Shown piece after piece: positions 42,501-51,404 of a DNA stretch of 64,000 nucleotides (positions are counted from its first letter, which is position 1; every line of letters starts with the position of its first letter). The notes under the pieces were generated by a model. The model did not search any database. It had not been told where the DNA came from and saw nothing but the letters and a program-made list of their open reading frames with translations. The stretch covers positions 90,307 to 154,306 of the forward strand of contig NZ_NEUE01000212.1 of the NCBI RefSeq assembly GCF_002910905.1, in the 5' to 3' direction. The DNA comes from Streptomyces sp. SM11 (GTDB lineage Bacteria > Actinomycetota > Actinomycetes > Streptomycetales > Streptomycetaceae). A program made the position numbers and the translations under genes.

Positions 42501-45500
42501 ACGGTGCCGCGCAGCCCGAAGGCATCGGTGCGGACACGGAACCGGCCGATCTCACAGTTCGCGTCATTGCCGACCGGCTTGGCGCCCTTGTATGTGAACG
42601 GATTGCTGCCGACGAGCCGGCCGTCGACGTAGAAACGGATCCCGGCAGCACCCTCCTTGTCCTCGGCGGCCCGGCGGGTGACCGCGACCTTGGTGAACTG
42701 CCCCTTCGGCACCGTCGTCCCGGATCTGAACGTCTGCCGGGACTTGTCCCGGCCGTCGCCGCCTTCGAAGCTGAAGGCCAACTGCCCATCGGAGTCGACG
42801 TAGAACGCGTACGGCACCGCGTCGCCCGCCCCGGTCTCCAGCGCGCCCTTGCTCACCAGTCCCTGCGGGCCTCCGAACGCGTCGATCTGCACGAACGCCT
42901 CGATGGTCAAGTCCCCGGCGAGGTCGAGGCCGTCGGGCCCGCCGGCGTCCAGATAGCCGGTGCCGTCCAGCTTCAACGCCCAGTCCTGGCGGAACGCTGC
43001 CCCCACGTGCGACCAGTCCGCGAGCGGGAACGCCTTCTGGCTGACCACCGCCTGGGAACCCAGGACGGCGGCCACCCGGAAGCTCCAGGGCGCGGACGCC
43101 TCGATGGAGTACCCACCGCTCCCGGTTCCGTTGTACCCGTTCCCGGTCCGGTCCGTGGTGTCGCCGTCGGTGAACGTCCAGTAGGCCAGCAGGTCCTTCT
43201 CACGTCCGGTGAGGCGCCGCCTGGCCAACGCCTTGACCTCCTCAGCGGAGCGGGCCTGCCCCCAGACCCGGATCTCGTCGAACCAGCCTGTGCCCACACA
43301 CAGAGCGGTCTTACCGCCGCCGTGGTAGGCGGTCCGGGCGGTGTCCTGGGCGACCTGAACGCCGTCGCAGTACAGAGTGCGGCGGAGAGTGGGCGCGTCG
43401 AACACCAGCGACCAGCAGTGCCAGCCATAGTCGTCCTGGCCACCGACCAGCAGATCTGAATCGGTGGTACCCCACCCGGCTATGAACCGGTTGTCGGGCG
43501 CGATGCTGAACGCCAGCGCGGAATCCCCCTGAACATCCATGTTGTGCATGATCGGAGCGACAACGGTGCCCGCATCCCGGCGCACCCAGGCTTCGATGGT
43601 GAAGCTTTTTCCGGCCAGGGGGATTTCCTTGCCGATGTCAACCTTGCCGGTCCCGGTGGCCCGCATCGCGCTGGTCGCCGACGCCTCCTCCAGCGCGAGC
43701 GAGTACGGGACCTGCCCGGTGTTGGCGTGCCAGACGCGGCTCTGGTCGTCCACGGCAGCGGGTCTGACCCACGCCTCCACCGTCACGTCCCCCTCCGGGG
43801 CGATCTTCGGCCACTGCGCCTGGGGCAGCGTCAGGTGCTGGTTGGTGCTGCCGAACGTCAGGGCCCGGCCGGGAGCGTTGCCGCGCCAGCGCGGCAACAG
43901 CGGCTGTGCGCCTTCGACCGCGGTCCCGTCGGGGACTCTCTGGTCGGCGGCGACCCCGGTGGTGGAGGCACCTACGATCCGCGAACCCGCGGCCAGGGAG
44001 ACGCCCGGCACGGTGCAGGTCGCCCGCGCGTAGTCGTAGAGCATCCCGTGCACGTTCACACCGCTCGTATCGGCGAGCCCGCCGGAGGTCAGTGTGATCC
44101 TCCTGCTGCCGGTGGCGGCCACCGTCTCAACCGTCCGCAGACGTCCGCCGATCGCGACGGCCTCACCGGCTGCCAGGCTCCGCGTCAGCGGCTCGGCGAG
44201 CTCCACCACCGCGTCCCGCGCCGTGGCGACCCGTCCCAGCAGCGGTCCACCTGCCCGGCGACCGTTGAGGACCCGGGCGAAGTCACCCACCGCGCGCGGC
44301 ACGTCGGGAAAGCGCTCTCTCACCGTTCCCGAGGCCACCTCGACCGTGCACACCTCGGCCGTGCTGCCAGGCGTGACGGTGACCGCGAAGTCCACCGGCC
44401 GGGCGGCCGGGTCACGCGAGACAAGGGACACGGCTCCGACGCTCACGGCGATCCTACGGGTCGCCCGCGACACGGTTGTGGGGTAGTAGAGGGAGAAGAA
44501 CTGCCCGTCCGCACCCGCGTAATACAGCACCACGTCGCCGTTGGCACTGTCCAGCAAGGACGGCGCCCTGTCGGTCCACGCGAAGGAGAGCAGCGCGCCG
44601 TACGTGCTCAGCCCCGCCCGGTCGACCGCGACCTTCGGCATCGGCAGCACCACGTCCGCGCCGCCCCTCATTCCCCCTGACAGCGTCGCCAACTCCGCCT
44701 CGGACGCCGCCACCTCAGCCCGGTCCTGGGCCAGGCGCGCCTGCGCCATCCACATTTCCAGCACGCTCTGGGCCAGCTGGTCACGCTGCGCCCGGCGGAA
44801 GCCCATGTGCCAGATCTCGGCAAGGTAACTCAGCGTGGCCGGGAGGTCGTCGGCGAGCTTCTGGTCCGCTCCGAGCCGGGTGCGGGCGGCGGCGACCTTG
44901 GCCTCGGCAGCGGCGAGCCGGTCGAGGTCCCTGGTCGGCTCCGGCGCACCGATCGCGTCGAGCTTCAACTCCCTGGGCACGGAGGCCAGCCGACCGCCGC
45001 GGCCGAGCGCGAAATCGAGCGCGCACAGGTGGTTGCGGCCCGCCGCGCCCCCCTGCGGGGGCGGGCCGGAGGTGGCACACGCCAGCAGTACCCGGGCCTG
45101 GCGCTTCTCGGTGGCGACGACACCGTAGCCGGAGGGCTGCTCCTCCTGCTGGTAGTAGAGCGTCGCGGTCAGCCCGCCGACGACCTCGCGGCCCTTGACG
45201 GCGAGCATGTCGCGGGACAGGCCCGGCCCGTCGCCCACGGGCGCGTCCGAGCCAACCCAAACGGCGCGGTCGACGGTGGTATCGCGGCGCCGGTCGACCA
45301 TGTTCGCGGCGATGGTGCCGGAGCCCTCGTCCAGGCGCAGGTAGCTGACCAGGCCGGCTTCGGTGCCCAGCAGGCGGCGGCCTCGGTCAGCGAGGTCGGC
45401 GGCGCTCCGGGCCCGGTTCCAGATCCGGACCTCGTCGATGTCGCCGCTCAGGGCACTGGCTGCGTCCCAGGTGCCGGTCCGCCCGAGCAGGACCGCGGAG

Positions 45501-46828
45501 GCGGGTACCGGCAGGGTGGGCACCGTGGTGCGGGCGGTCTCGACGCCGTCGATGAACAGCACCGCCTGCTTGCCGTCGACGACCAGGGCCAGATGCGCGA
45601 ACGCGCCAGGGGCGAGGGCCGGACCGCTGGTCAGCTGCCAGCCGCTGGAACCGTTCGCGGCGTACGGCTGGTACTGACTGTTCAGACCAAGGCGGAAGCC
45701 GGTGGGGGCGCTGTCGTCCTGGGACGCCAACACCGTGCCACCCGGCGCTGTGGCCTTCACCCATACCTCGAAGGTGGCCCCGCCGCCCGGCGCGGGCAGG
45801 GAGCCGGTGCCGATTCTCACCTCGGACACGGTGCCGGCGTCGAAGCGCAGCGCCGTGCCGGCCCGGTCGGACGTCGCTGGTACGGGCACCAGCGGTCGCC
45901 CGGTATTCGGGTCGGTTCCGGGTTCCCGCTCCAGCACCGACTTACGGAACCGCGGATCGGGGCTGGTGTACAGCTGGGTGCCGACGATGTCGAACAGGCC
46001 GTTGGAGGTGCGCTCGCAGTTGAACGACTCGATGCGCTTGCCGACGGCGTTGTTGACGAACAGCTGCCAGCGCGAGACACCCTCGACCTCGGTCGGCAGC
46101 AGCAGCACCGCGAACCCGCCGCCGGTCAGCCTGGGCACGAACGACAGGACGGTGGTGGGCTCGTAGAACTGCTTGCCGTCCATGTCGCGGGTCCCGAGCG
46201 TGTCGGTGCCGCCCGCCGCCGGGAGGTACTTGCTGCGGGAGCGCTGGTAACGGGACTGCACCACCGGCTTCAGCACGGATCCGACCAACACGAACCGGTC
46301 GCACAGCAGTGACGCGTCCGCTGCGGCCTTCGCCCCCGCGGCTCCCAGGGCGGCATCGCCCGACAGCCCGTTCCCCGACGTCCTGTACACCGCGCCCTGC
46401 TCTCCGGCAGCCACCGACTGCCGGAACACCAGGATGTACCGGCCGTCCGAGACGACCTGGACAGGCACAGCCGCCGTGAGCCGCGCGGTGCTCGACAGGA
46501 ACGGATCCGTCTCCGCGCCGTACAGGTCCTGCGGCCGAACTTCGGCCGTTCCACCGGACTTGACCGTTGGCATGCCATACACGGCGGGAACGTCCGTGTA
46601 CGGGTCCACGATCTCCGACGGGAAGCGCAGCAGTGTCGGCTCGGCGTTCCAGTACGCCGCGTCCAGCTCCCCCTTGCCAGGCTGCGTCTGTTCCAGGTCG
46701 AGCACGCTGTAGTGAATCCGTCGCATATCGTCCATGGCGAAGGCCACAGTCGTCCCGCCGTGCCGCACCATCGTCGTCGAGACGTATGTTCGATCCCGGT
46801 ACGACTTCACCAGTGCCTTGTTCCGCAA
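39599..46828 (-). CDS. Giant multi-LamG-domain protein, 2409 residues
   Basis: No signal peptide or membrane helix is visible. Laminin-G/concanavalin-like domains recur at about residues 330-485 (FEVWVKATAPGG), 1000-1240 (TVEAWVRPAAVDDQ, FTIEAWVRRDAG), 1280-1470 (LTIEAFVQIDAFGG) and in part 1510-1600. Each closes with a DEVRIW-type motif. A coiled-coil-like stretch lies near 630-720. From about 1725 to 2180 the sequence is Ser/Thr-rich with alternating strands (TSEVNLTG, SETTSTTDQVTQTTAGDF, GLSAGFEITLGAGYSI), suggestive of a pore or fibre. The last 100 residues form an Ig-like domain. The start is TTG after GGGGCGGGAAC and is uncertain. No partner gene is adjacent. Function unknown. Confidence 0.85.
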   Translation of the reverse strand: MRNKALVKSYRDRTYVSTTMVRHGGTTVAFAMDDMRRIHYSVLDLEQTQPGKGELDAAYWNAEPTLLRFPSEIVDPYTDVPAVYGMPTVKSGGTAEVRPQDLYGAETDPFLSSTARLTAAVPVQVVSDGRYILVFRQSVAAGEQGAVYRTSGNGLSGDAALGAAGAKAAADASLLCDRFVLVGSVLKPVVQSRYQRSRSKYLPAAGGTDTLGTRDMDGKQFYEPTTVLSFVPRLTGGGFAVLLLPTEVEGVSRWQLFVNNAVGKRIESFNCERTSNGLFDIVGTQLYTSPDPRFRKSVLEREPGTDPNTGRPLVPVPATSDRAGTALRFDAGTVSEVRIGTGSLPAPGGGATFEVWVKATAPGGTVLASQDDSAPTGFRLGLNSQYQPYAANGSSGWQLTSGPALAPGAFAHLALVVDGKQAVLFIDGVETARTTVPTLPVPASAVLLGRTGTWDAASALSGDIDEVRIWNRARSAADLADRGRRLLGTEAGLVSYLRLDEGSGTIAANMVDRRRDTTVDRAVWVGSDAPVGDGPGLSRDMLAVKGREVVGGLTATLYYQQEEQPSGYGVVATEKRQARVLLACATSGPPPQGGAAGRNHLCALDFALGRGGRLASVPRELKLDAIGAPEPTRDLDRLAAAEAKVAAARTRLGADQKLADDLPATLSYLAEIWHMGFRRAQRDQLAQSVLEMWMAQARLAQDRAEVAASEAELATLSGGMRGGADVVLPMPKVAVDRAGLSTYGALLSFAWTDRAPSLLDSANGDVVLYYAGADGQFFSLYYPTTVSRATRRIAVSVGAVSLVSRDPAARPVDFAVTVTPGSTAEVCTVEVASGTVRERFPDVPRAVGDFARVLNGRRAGGPLLGRVATARDAVVELAEPLTRSLAAGEAVAIGGRLRTVETVAATGSRRITLTSGGLADTSGVNVHGMLYDYARATCTVPGVSLAAGSRIVGASTTGVAADQRVPDGTAVEGAQPLLPRWRGNAPGRALTFGSTNQHLTLPQAQWPKIAPEGDVTVEAWVRPAAVDDQSRVWHANTGQVPYSLALEEASATSAMRATGTGKVDIGKEIPLAGKSFTIEAWVRRDAGTVVAPIMHNMDVQGDSALAFSIAPDNRFIAGWGTTDSDLLVGGQDDYGWHCWSLVFDAPTLRRTLYCDGVQVAQDTARTAYHGGGKTALCVGTGWFDEIRVWGQARSAEEVKALARRRLTGREKDLLAYWTFTDGDTTDRTGNGYNGTGSGGYSIEASAPWSFRVAAVLGSQAVVSQKAFPLADWSHVGAAFRQDWALKLDGTGYLDAGGPDGLDLAGDLTIEAFVQIDAFGGPQGLVSKGALETGAGDAVPYAFYVDSDGQLAFSFEGGDGRDKSRQTFRSGTTVPKGQFTKVAVTRRAAEDKEGAAGIRFYVDGRLVGSNPFTYKGAKPVGNDANCEIGRFRVRTDAFGLRGTVAEVRIWSTARPVDHIGVPIAADAEALVAWWRFPERSGAVTADACATYPAQIRGAVRVRTPDPDGNRITLYHNGVPSTAVSNLNGPLADFGAQQVVVGAMQRSDGSWDDLLNGGLDELRVWRTCRSQEQILDTMFTRLRGDQKDLLAYYAIDPDSAKPGAKVLDAGPAGCHLYPSNSAPGVAISHAPISDDTAEVRSALTGARTVFQSSIDATPHAGEYADLQSDSEGLRFGVMKRAYSSIRDGAWTLTTGFKVGDLATTWVGQAQFAPQLVGYLEGAPPVPSENLVKGTADTYKDASSVKFVQADTVTHTLASESKTSFDASAKAFLKATISNDTFLVTAPLGVGTATAATAGTLNIGGSVEFKTSGGWSNDVQVTQGATTTRTSEVNLTGHWEPDDAKRQVNPAVGRRWAPANTGFAFVQSDTADQYALRLKHNGALVAYRMVPNPDIPRDWNIIPFPINPQYTKQGTLDGLIGCAPDPATGVLKPFPDPDFPNAGDGNAYSFYRPREAYALKRRIEREELQLQGFYDSVSTNPTTPDPVAAAADRTLNGMIGGSGTSTGVASRSAGDAGAARAAAKSAARRNIANTYVWTAAGGLFSETTSTTDQVTQTTAGDFSVSGSATYSEDIGFEVAGIGLSAGFEITLGAGYSITRRKTKESQRTFALEVAAKPGSDLQKHVAGEPVFDATNRPELVPGRVDAYRFMTFYLDTSTDNFEDFYGKVVDPEWLEKDMSPHARELARARQSDRKPPCWRVLHRVTYVSRVLDTTSGSTGYAKALGALGITSDHQLFTKLQPHLAGSTGTLADLTAATTAALRTHYPALVPHTATITERLAGYHQLPDTKDPLVLPALITPTTPPASPATTPTAPAPAQAALTLSAPTISQGTSISVGYTIAPELVMPKNWVSVLPTGAALNSGSKGWQYVPDAGGTVSIPNSENLPVGSYQLWILANDGYVPLAGPYDLKIL

Positions 46829-47270
46829 GTTCCCGCCCCTGCCTACTGCGGCCGCGACGCCCGCGCCACGGCCGACCTTTCAAGTCGGAATGTGCACGCC
46901 CTCGGTGGGGCGATCGAACCCTCGACCCAGCACTCAATGAGCACTGGAGAGGAATCGCGGCAATGCTGTGCATCAGACGCTGGCCGGCGCCCCCATGTAA
47001 GGCCGGACCAGAGCATCTGCCCATAAGAACGGGGCAGTTAGATCGAGCCAGTCGGTCCGTCGGTGCACTCTATGCGGCAACTTTGCCTGTGCGTAGGGCG
47101 GTTGCTGTTTTCAGTCAATCCCTCGACGAACAAGCCGGGCTGAGCTTGTTCCGCGTTGACGGACGCCTGCGGTGTGGTGAGTCCGGTCTTCCTCGGTTCG
47201 TGATTGATCGATCGTGGTACTGAACGCCGTACGAGGCGACCGCTCGTCATGCGCATGCAGGGATGCGGTC

Positions 47271-47390
47271 ATGGAGCGAGGACCGTATCTGCGCGACTTG
47301 CCGGCCGCGCAGTGGGCGTTGATTGAGCCGATGACGGTCTGGATGCAGGGCAGGGTGGCGCGGTCGGCGACCGGGGTCCGCGGGACCTGA
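47271..47390 (+). pseudogene. N-terminal remnant of an IS5-type transposase
   Basis: The frame reads YLRDLPAAQWALIEPMTVWM and stops after 39 residues. The AAQWALIEP motif opens many IS5-group transposases. Nothing else of the element is left nearby. Confidence 0.4.
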
Positions 47391-47416
47391 GATCTGCGGG
47401 GGGTCGTGAACGGCGT

Positions 47417-47459
47417 GCCGCCAAGGGTGGCTCGGTGTGCCCGAGCCACCCTTGGCGGC
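47417..47459 (-). terminator. Perfect 19-bp hairpin, probable terminator of the YVTN gene
   Basis: GCCGCCAAGGGTGGCTCGG and CCGAGCCACCCTTGGCGGC pair without mismatch around a five-base loop. It is 190 bases beyond the stop of the YVTN protein gene. There is no T run. Confidence 0.6.
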
Positions 47460-47648
47460 GGTTGTCGGCAGCAGACGCATTCCACTTGTCCGGAGCTGGT
47501 GCTCGTCCGTGCTGTGTGGCCGACGCGCGTACTCGTGGCCTGTCGCCATGGTCGGCCCAGGGCCGGCGGCCCTGCTGAAGTACGTCTCGCCCCCATGGGT
47601 GACGCGATGCAGGCCCCAGTGGTTTTCGGATGAGTCTGCGTGCAGGTT

Positions 47649-49328
47649 CTAGGAGCAGGTGGCCAGGATGACGGAGATGACGGTGCAGTTCGCGCTCGCG
47701 GTGTCGTTGGCGGTGTCGGGGTCGATGGGTGCGGAGGTGGTGCGGGTGGTGGTGGCCTGGATGTTGCCCAGGGAGAGCAGGTGCAGCGGAACGCGGAAGC
47801 TCTTGTTGGGGGCGGCGCCGTTGGCGATCTTGTCGTAGGCGCAGGTGACGGTGGAGGCGGTGGCGGTGCAGCCCGGCGACAGGTGGGTGGCGGTTGCGCC
47901 GGGCGGCAGGGTGGTGGTGAGGGTTGCCGAGGTGACGGTGTCGGGGCCGGTGTTGTGCGCGGTGAGGGTGTAGGTGAGGTAGGGGACCAGGATGCCCAGG
48001 TGCGGCTGCGCGGTCAGGTCGACGTCGATGTCGGCGGGCGGGGCCAGGTAGGTGTACTGGCCGCCGGGTGAGGCGGCACTGGTGCCGCCCGGGGTGGTGA
48101 CGGTGACATCGACAGCGCCCGCGGTGTGGGCGGGGACGGTCGCGGTGACGGTGAAGTCGTTGACGACGGTGACATCGGTGGCCGGGGTGGTGCCGAAGGA
48201 GACGGTGCTGGTGCCGGATAGGTGCGTGCCGGTGATGGTGACGGTGCTTCCGCCGGCGGGGGTTCCGGTGGCGGGGCTGATGGAGGTCACGGCCGGTGGC
48301 GCCTGGGCAGTCCGCAGGGCGGCGGACCCGGTGCTGAGGGTGCCGGTGCTGGTGACGGTGTTGGTGGCCGGGTCGATCACCGAGACGGACCGGGAGTAGG
48401 AGCTCGAGACGTATACGGCGTTGCCCGACGGATCGGCCAGGACCTCCACCGGGTTGTCGCCGACGGGGATGGTGGTGCTGACGGTGTTGGTGGCGGTGTC
48501 GATCACCGTGAGGGCGTCTTCTGTGGGCAGGGTGGTGTACGCCTTCGTGCCGTCCGGGGAGATGGACATGCCTCGTGGGCGGGCGCCGGTGTTGATCGTG
48601 GCGGTGACCGTGTTGGTGGCCGTCGAGATGACCTGGACGGTGTTGTTCTCGTACGCGGGCACGTACACGGCCGAGCCGTCGGGGGTGACCGCCAGGTTGC
48701 TGGGTCCGCTGTTGGGTAGACCGATGACCGTGGTCACGGCCTGGGCCGCGGTGTCGATGACGGTGACCGAGTTGGCGTAGTAGTTTGCCACGTAGGCCCG
48801 TTTGCCGTCGGGAGTGAAGGCGATGGCCTCGGCCCCGTTGCCCGCGGGAACATCCGCGATGACGGTGTTGGTCGCGGCCGAGATCACCGCGATCGCGTGG
48901 ATACCCTGCGAGACGTAGTGGCCTACGTAGACCTGGCTCCCGTCCGGGGACACCGCGACCGCCCACGGGAGGTAGATGTCGGCGATGGTATCGGTGATCG
49001 TGCCCGTCTCGGTGGAGACCACCGAGACCGTGCCCTCGAGCCGGTGCGTGGCATACACGGTGGAGCCCTCAGGACTCACCGCCAGATCCCAGGGACGAAC
49101 GCCGAGAGGGATGGTCGCGGTGCTCGCACCGGTGGCCGGGTCCACCACCTGAACCGCCTTGTTTCCAAGGGCGTACAGAGGCCGGACCGAACTGGTCTCC
49201 GCAGAAGCGGCCGTGGCAGTCGTAGCCGTACCGAGCCCGGTCGCGGTCAGCAGACCGGCACACAACACCAATCCGGTCCTGCGCAGGAAGCGGCGGGTCG
49301 CCCCTCTGCCGGAAAGAGAACCTAACAA
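47649..49328 (-). CDS. Secreted YVTN beta-propeller protein with IPT/TIG and DUF11 domains
   Basis: The roughly 559-residue protein has a signal region (FLRRTGLVLCAGLLTATGLG, cleavage near TAASAE). Seven 40-residue beta-propeller repeats follow, each with a YV.N..NSVTVIDTATNTV.. pattern, for example AYVANYYANSVTVIDTAAQA. After about residue 330 comes an IPT/TIG domain (ITGTHLSGTSTVSFG). A DUF11 repeat then has YTLTAHNTGPDTVTSATLTT and a Cys pair (GCTATASTVTCAY). It should be a surface or secreted binding protein. I favour a TTG start at 49328 after AGGGGG; a start at 49451 would add 41 unlikely residues. Confidence 0.85.
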   Translation of the reverse strand: MLGSLSGRGATRRFLRRTGLVLCAGLLTATGLGTATTATAASAETSSVRPLYALGNKAVQVVDPATGASTATIPLGVRPWDLAVSPEGSTVYATHRLEGTVSVVSTETGTITDTIADIYLPWAVAVSPDGSQVYVGHYVSQGIHAIAVISAATNTVIADVPAGNGAEAIAFTPDGKRAYVANYYANSVTVIDTAAQAVTTVIGLPNSGPSNLAVTPDGSAVYVPAYENNTVQVISTATNTVTATINTGARPRGMSISPDGTKAYTTLPTEDALTVIDTATNTVSTTIPVGDNPVEVLADPSGNAVYVSSSYSRSVSVIDPATNTVTSTGTLSTGSAALRTAQAPPAVTSISPATGTPAGGSTVTITGTHLSGTSTVSFGTTPATDVTVVNDFTVTATVPAHTAGAVDVTVTTPGGTSAASPGGQYTYLAPPADIDVDLTAQPHLGILVPYLTYTLTAHNTGPDTVTSATLTTTLPPGATATHLSPGCTATASTVTCAYDKIANGAAPNKSFRVPLHLLSLGNIQATTTRTTSAPIDPDTANDTASANCTVISVILATCS

Positions 49329-49675
49329 GACAAACCCCCTGGCACCGGTACGCCCGGCCCGGCGGTCGGCAGACCGCGCCACGTCAGCCCGGCCTGGCGA
49401 TCCGCGAACGGCTCTGACAGCGCGATCCGATCCCGATACCGGGCGAGACATTACCCAAAGCGAAAATCGATGTACACAGCGCAGTCGCCATCCGCGGACA
49501 CCTCCGTCGGCGACCCCACGGAGATGAGGCGGCCCATCCCGGGCTAGTCGCAGGTGCGGCCTCCTTCATGCCACCCCGCCCCCTCCGCTGGCGGTCCGCA
49601 CACCGGCGCGGACCGCACCGAGGTGGTGGTCGTCGCTCGACATTCTGGATACCCGCGCCGCTCCCCGGCGCAGCA

Positions 49676-49711
49676 GAGGGCCCGCACGACCGGTCAGGTC
49701 GGCGGGCCCTC
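49676..49711 (-). terminator. Terminator-like inverted repeat after the secreted protein gene
   Basis: GAGGGCCCGC and GCGGGCCCTC are exact complements 16 bases apart. They lie 16 bases beyond the stop of the gene at 49727. Confidence 0.6.
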
Positions 49712-49726
49712 GTACGCTGCCGGCTG

Positions 49727-50620
49727 CTACCGGCCGGCGCACGTCACGTAGACGTCCGCGGTGACCGGCTCGTAGAAGCTGCCCGCCTGGGCCCACCAGC
49801 CGTCGCTGCGGGCACCCTCACTCTTGAAGCCGGGCTTTGACGAGATCAGCGCGGCGTCGCGCCCACCAACCGAGGCACCGCCGCCTACGACCTGCCGCCC
49901 GTCCGCGCATACGAGGAACCCTCCGGCCGGGCTGTTCGAGGTTGCCCTGCCCGTCGACCAGGTCACGTCGGTGATCGGGTCGGCGCACATCGCGGAGGCG
50001 ACGACGCCGACCGTGGTGTTCGCGGACTTCGTGCCGGCCACCACCCACTGGGTGGGCTGCTTGGCCGAGTTGAAGGCTGCCGGGTAGGACTTGGTGAGGG
50101 TGCTCCTGTCGCCCTGGATCTCGCCGCCGCCGCCGAGCGCGACCTTGCCCGCCGGGCAGGACACCGTGACCGGCTGGTCCACCGGCACCTGGCTCAGCGG
50201 CGCCTGAACGACCTCGTAGCCGCTGGGCTTCCAGGCGCAGATCGCCCAGATCGTCACCGTGCTGGGCTGTCCCGCGAAGTTCCGGGCACTGGCGACCCAC
50301 AGCGACGTGTCCCGGTAGGGCTCCACGAAGCTCCCGACCAGGGCGACGGAGTCGTACACGGAGTCCGGTGCCGTCGCCTCCGCGCCACCACTGATGGCGA
50401 CCTTCCCGTCCGGGCAGAAGATCTTCGCCTGTTCAAAGTCGGCGACGGTCCGTGTGGTCTTCACGGTCTCGACGCCCATCAGCGGCGGAGCCGAGGGCGG
50501 GCCCGGAGCGCTGGGCGCGGAGAAGGCCGGCCCGGTGACCGATAGCACGAGCCCGAGCGCCGCCGCGCAGACGGCGAGCCGGGACGTGAACCGGGAAAGG
50601 GAATGCTGCCGAGACTGCAT
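49727..50620 (-). CDS. Secreted protein with three Cys/Gly repeats
   Basis: The 297-residue protein has a clear signal peptide (RLAVCAAALGLVLSVTGPAF, cleavage near AFSAPS). Three repeats follow that each start with a Cys and a Gly pair: FCPDGKVAISGGAE, SCPAGKVALGGGGE and VCADGRQVVGGGAS. Each repeat ends in a strand with a second Cys (WAICAW, SAMCAD, YVTCAG), suggesting one disulphide per repeat. Proteins of this type are common secreted Streptomyces products without known function. The frame is intact. Confidence 0.82.
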   Translation of the reverse strand: MQSRQHSLSRFTSRLAVCAAALGLVLSVTGPAFSAPSAPGPPSAPPLMGVETVKTTRTVADFEQAKIFCPDGKVAISGGAEATAPDSVYDSVALVGSFVEPYRDTSLWVASARNFAGQPSTVTIWAICAWKPSGYEVVQAPLSQVPVDQPVTVSCPAGKVALGGGGEIQGDRSTLTKSYPAAFNSAKQPTQWVVAGTKSANTTVGVVASAMCADPITDVTWSTGRATSNSPAGGFLVCADGRQVVGGGASVGGRDAALISSKPGFKSEGARSDGWWAQAGSFYEPVTADVYVTCAGR

Positions 50621-51404
50621 GGAAACCCGATCTGTGAAAGCGCAACGGTGTCGCGCAGGGTGATCATGCTAGGACGGTAAGTGGTGGACCGCCAGCTGCC
50701 TTCATCAGATCCAGCCACAACCGGCTTCGGTTCGTGCGCCTGGGGAATGCCGTTGGCGACTCTGTTCCGTGCGTGCTGTGGCGAGCGAGCACCCGCGGTC
50801 CGGGACGGCATTTACGCAGCGGCTCTCCTTGAGCGGCACAGCAAGCCCGCGAGGACACGGCCGAACCGCGCCAGCACCTTGATGTCAGCAGCGAGTGTCG
50901 GCACCTTCCGAGGTGCAGCGAATCCGGAGTTCAGGGAATCGTGGGTTGGGGTCGGTTGGCGACATGGCGTAGGCGTTGCCGAAGACGCGGTGACCGACCT
51001 CGCGGGACAGCTCGCCTCCCACTGCACAGCGCTTCTTCAAGACATCGCCGACCGCCCCATGAACCGACCGAACAGCGACACGATCCGCAACGACGATGTG
51101 CCGTTCTGCTCATCCGTCCTCAGGCAGTCCCGTGCCCGGCTGATGCGGAGTGTGACTGCGCCGGGCAAGAGAAGAGGCGGTATCCGGGTCGACAGTATGC
51201 ACGTGTCAGGATCATCGGCCTGAACAGCCTGAGTGCCGACCTCCACGGCCGCCTCACCGGCGAACTGGCCAGCCACTGACCCCGCGGGGTCAGCCGTTCC
51301 CCCGACGACCGTTGAGCTGTTTGCAATCCAACTGCTCGCGCGAGCTCGTCAGGTGTGCAGTTGACGAAGCTCCTGCGGGTGCTGGGCCCGTCCGAGCCAC
51401 CCGC
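50621..51404. other. Gene-free gap containing repeat copy 2
   Basis: No frame with a ribosome site or recognised motif is present. A 54-codon frame at 51059-51223 ends RLMRSVTAPGKRRGG... and is related to the small protein at 38604. Its start region differs, so coding is doubtful. Confidence 0.4.
51133..51203 (+). repeat. Intergenic repeat, copy 2 of 3
   Basis: GCCCGGCTGATGCGGAGTGT, GACTGCGCCGGGCAAGAGAA and AGTATGCAC match copy 1 at 38702 almost base for base, including the internal 7-bp inverted repeat. Confidence 0.6.

Larger units (their letters stand above)
46829..47648. other. 820-bp gap with hairpin and transposase remnant
   Basis: Apart from the terminator-like hairpin at 47417-47459 and the fragment at 47271-47390, I see no gene. 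The first 200 bases upstream of the giant gene are AT-richer than average and should contain its promoter. Confidence 0.45.

Noticed and set aside
47417..47459. Riboswitch or attenuator for the giant LamG gene
   Set aside because: The hairpin lies about 590 bases upstream of that gene and fits better as a terminator after the YVTN gene read in the same direction.
47269..48966. 565-codon His/Arg-rich minus-strand frame
   Set aside because: It is an alternate phase of the YVTN protein gene, whose propeller repeats are unmistakable.
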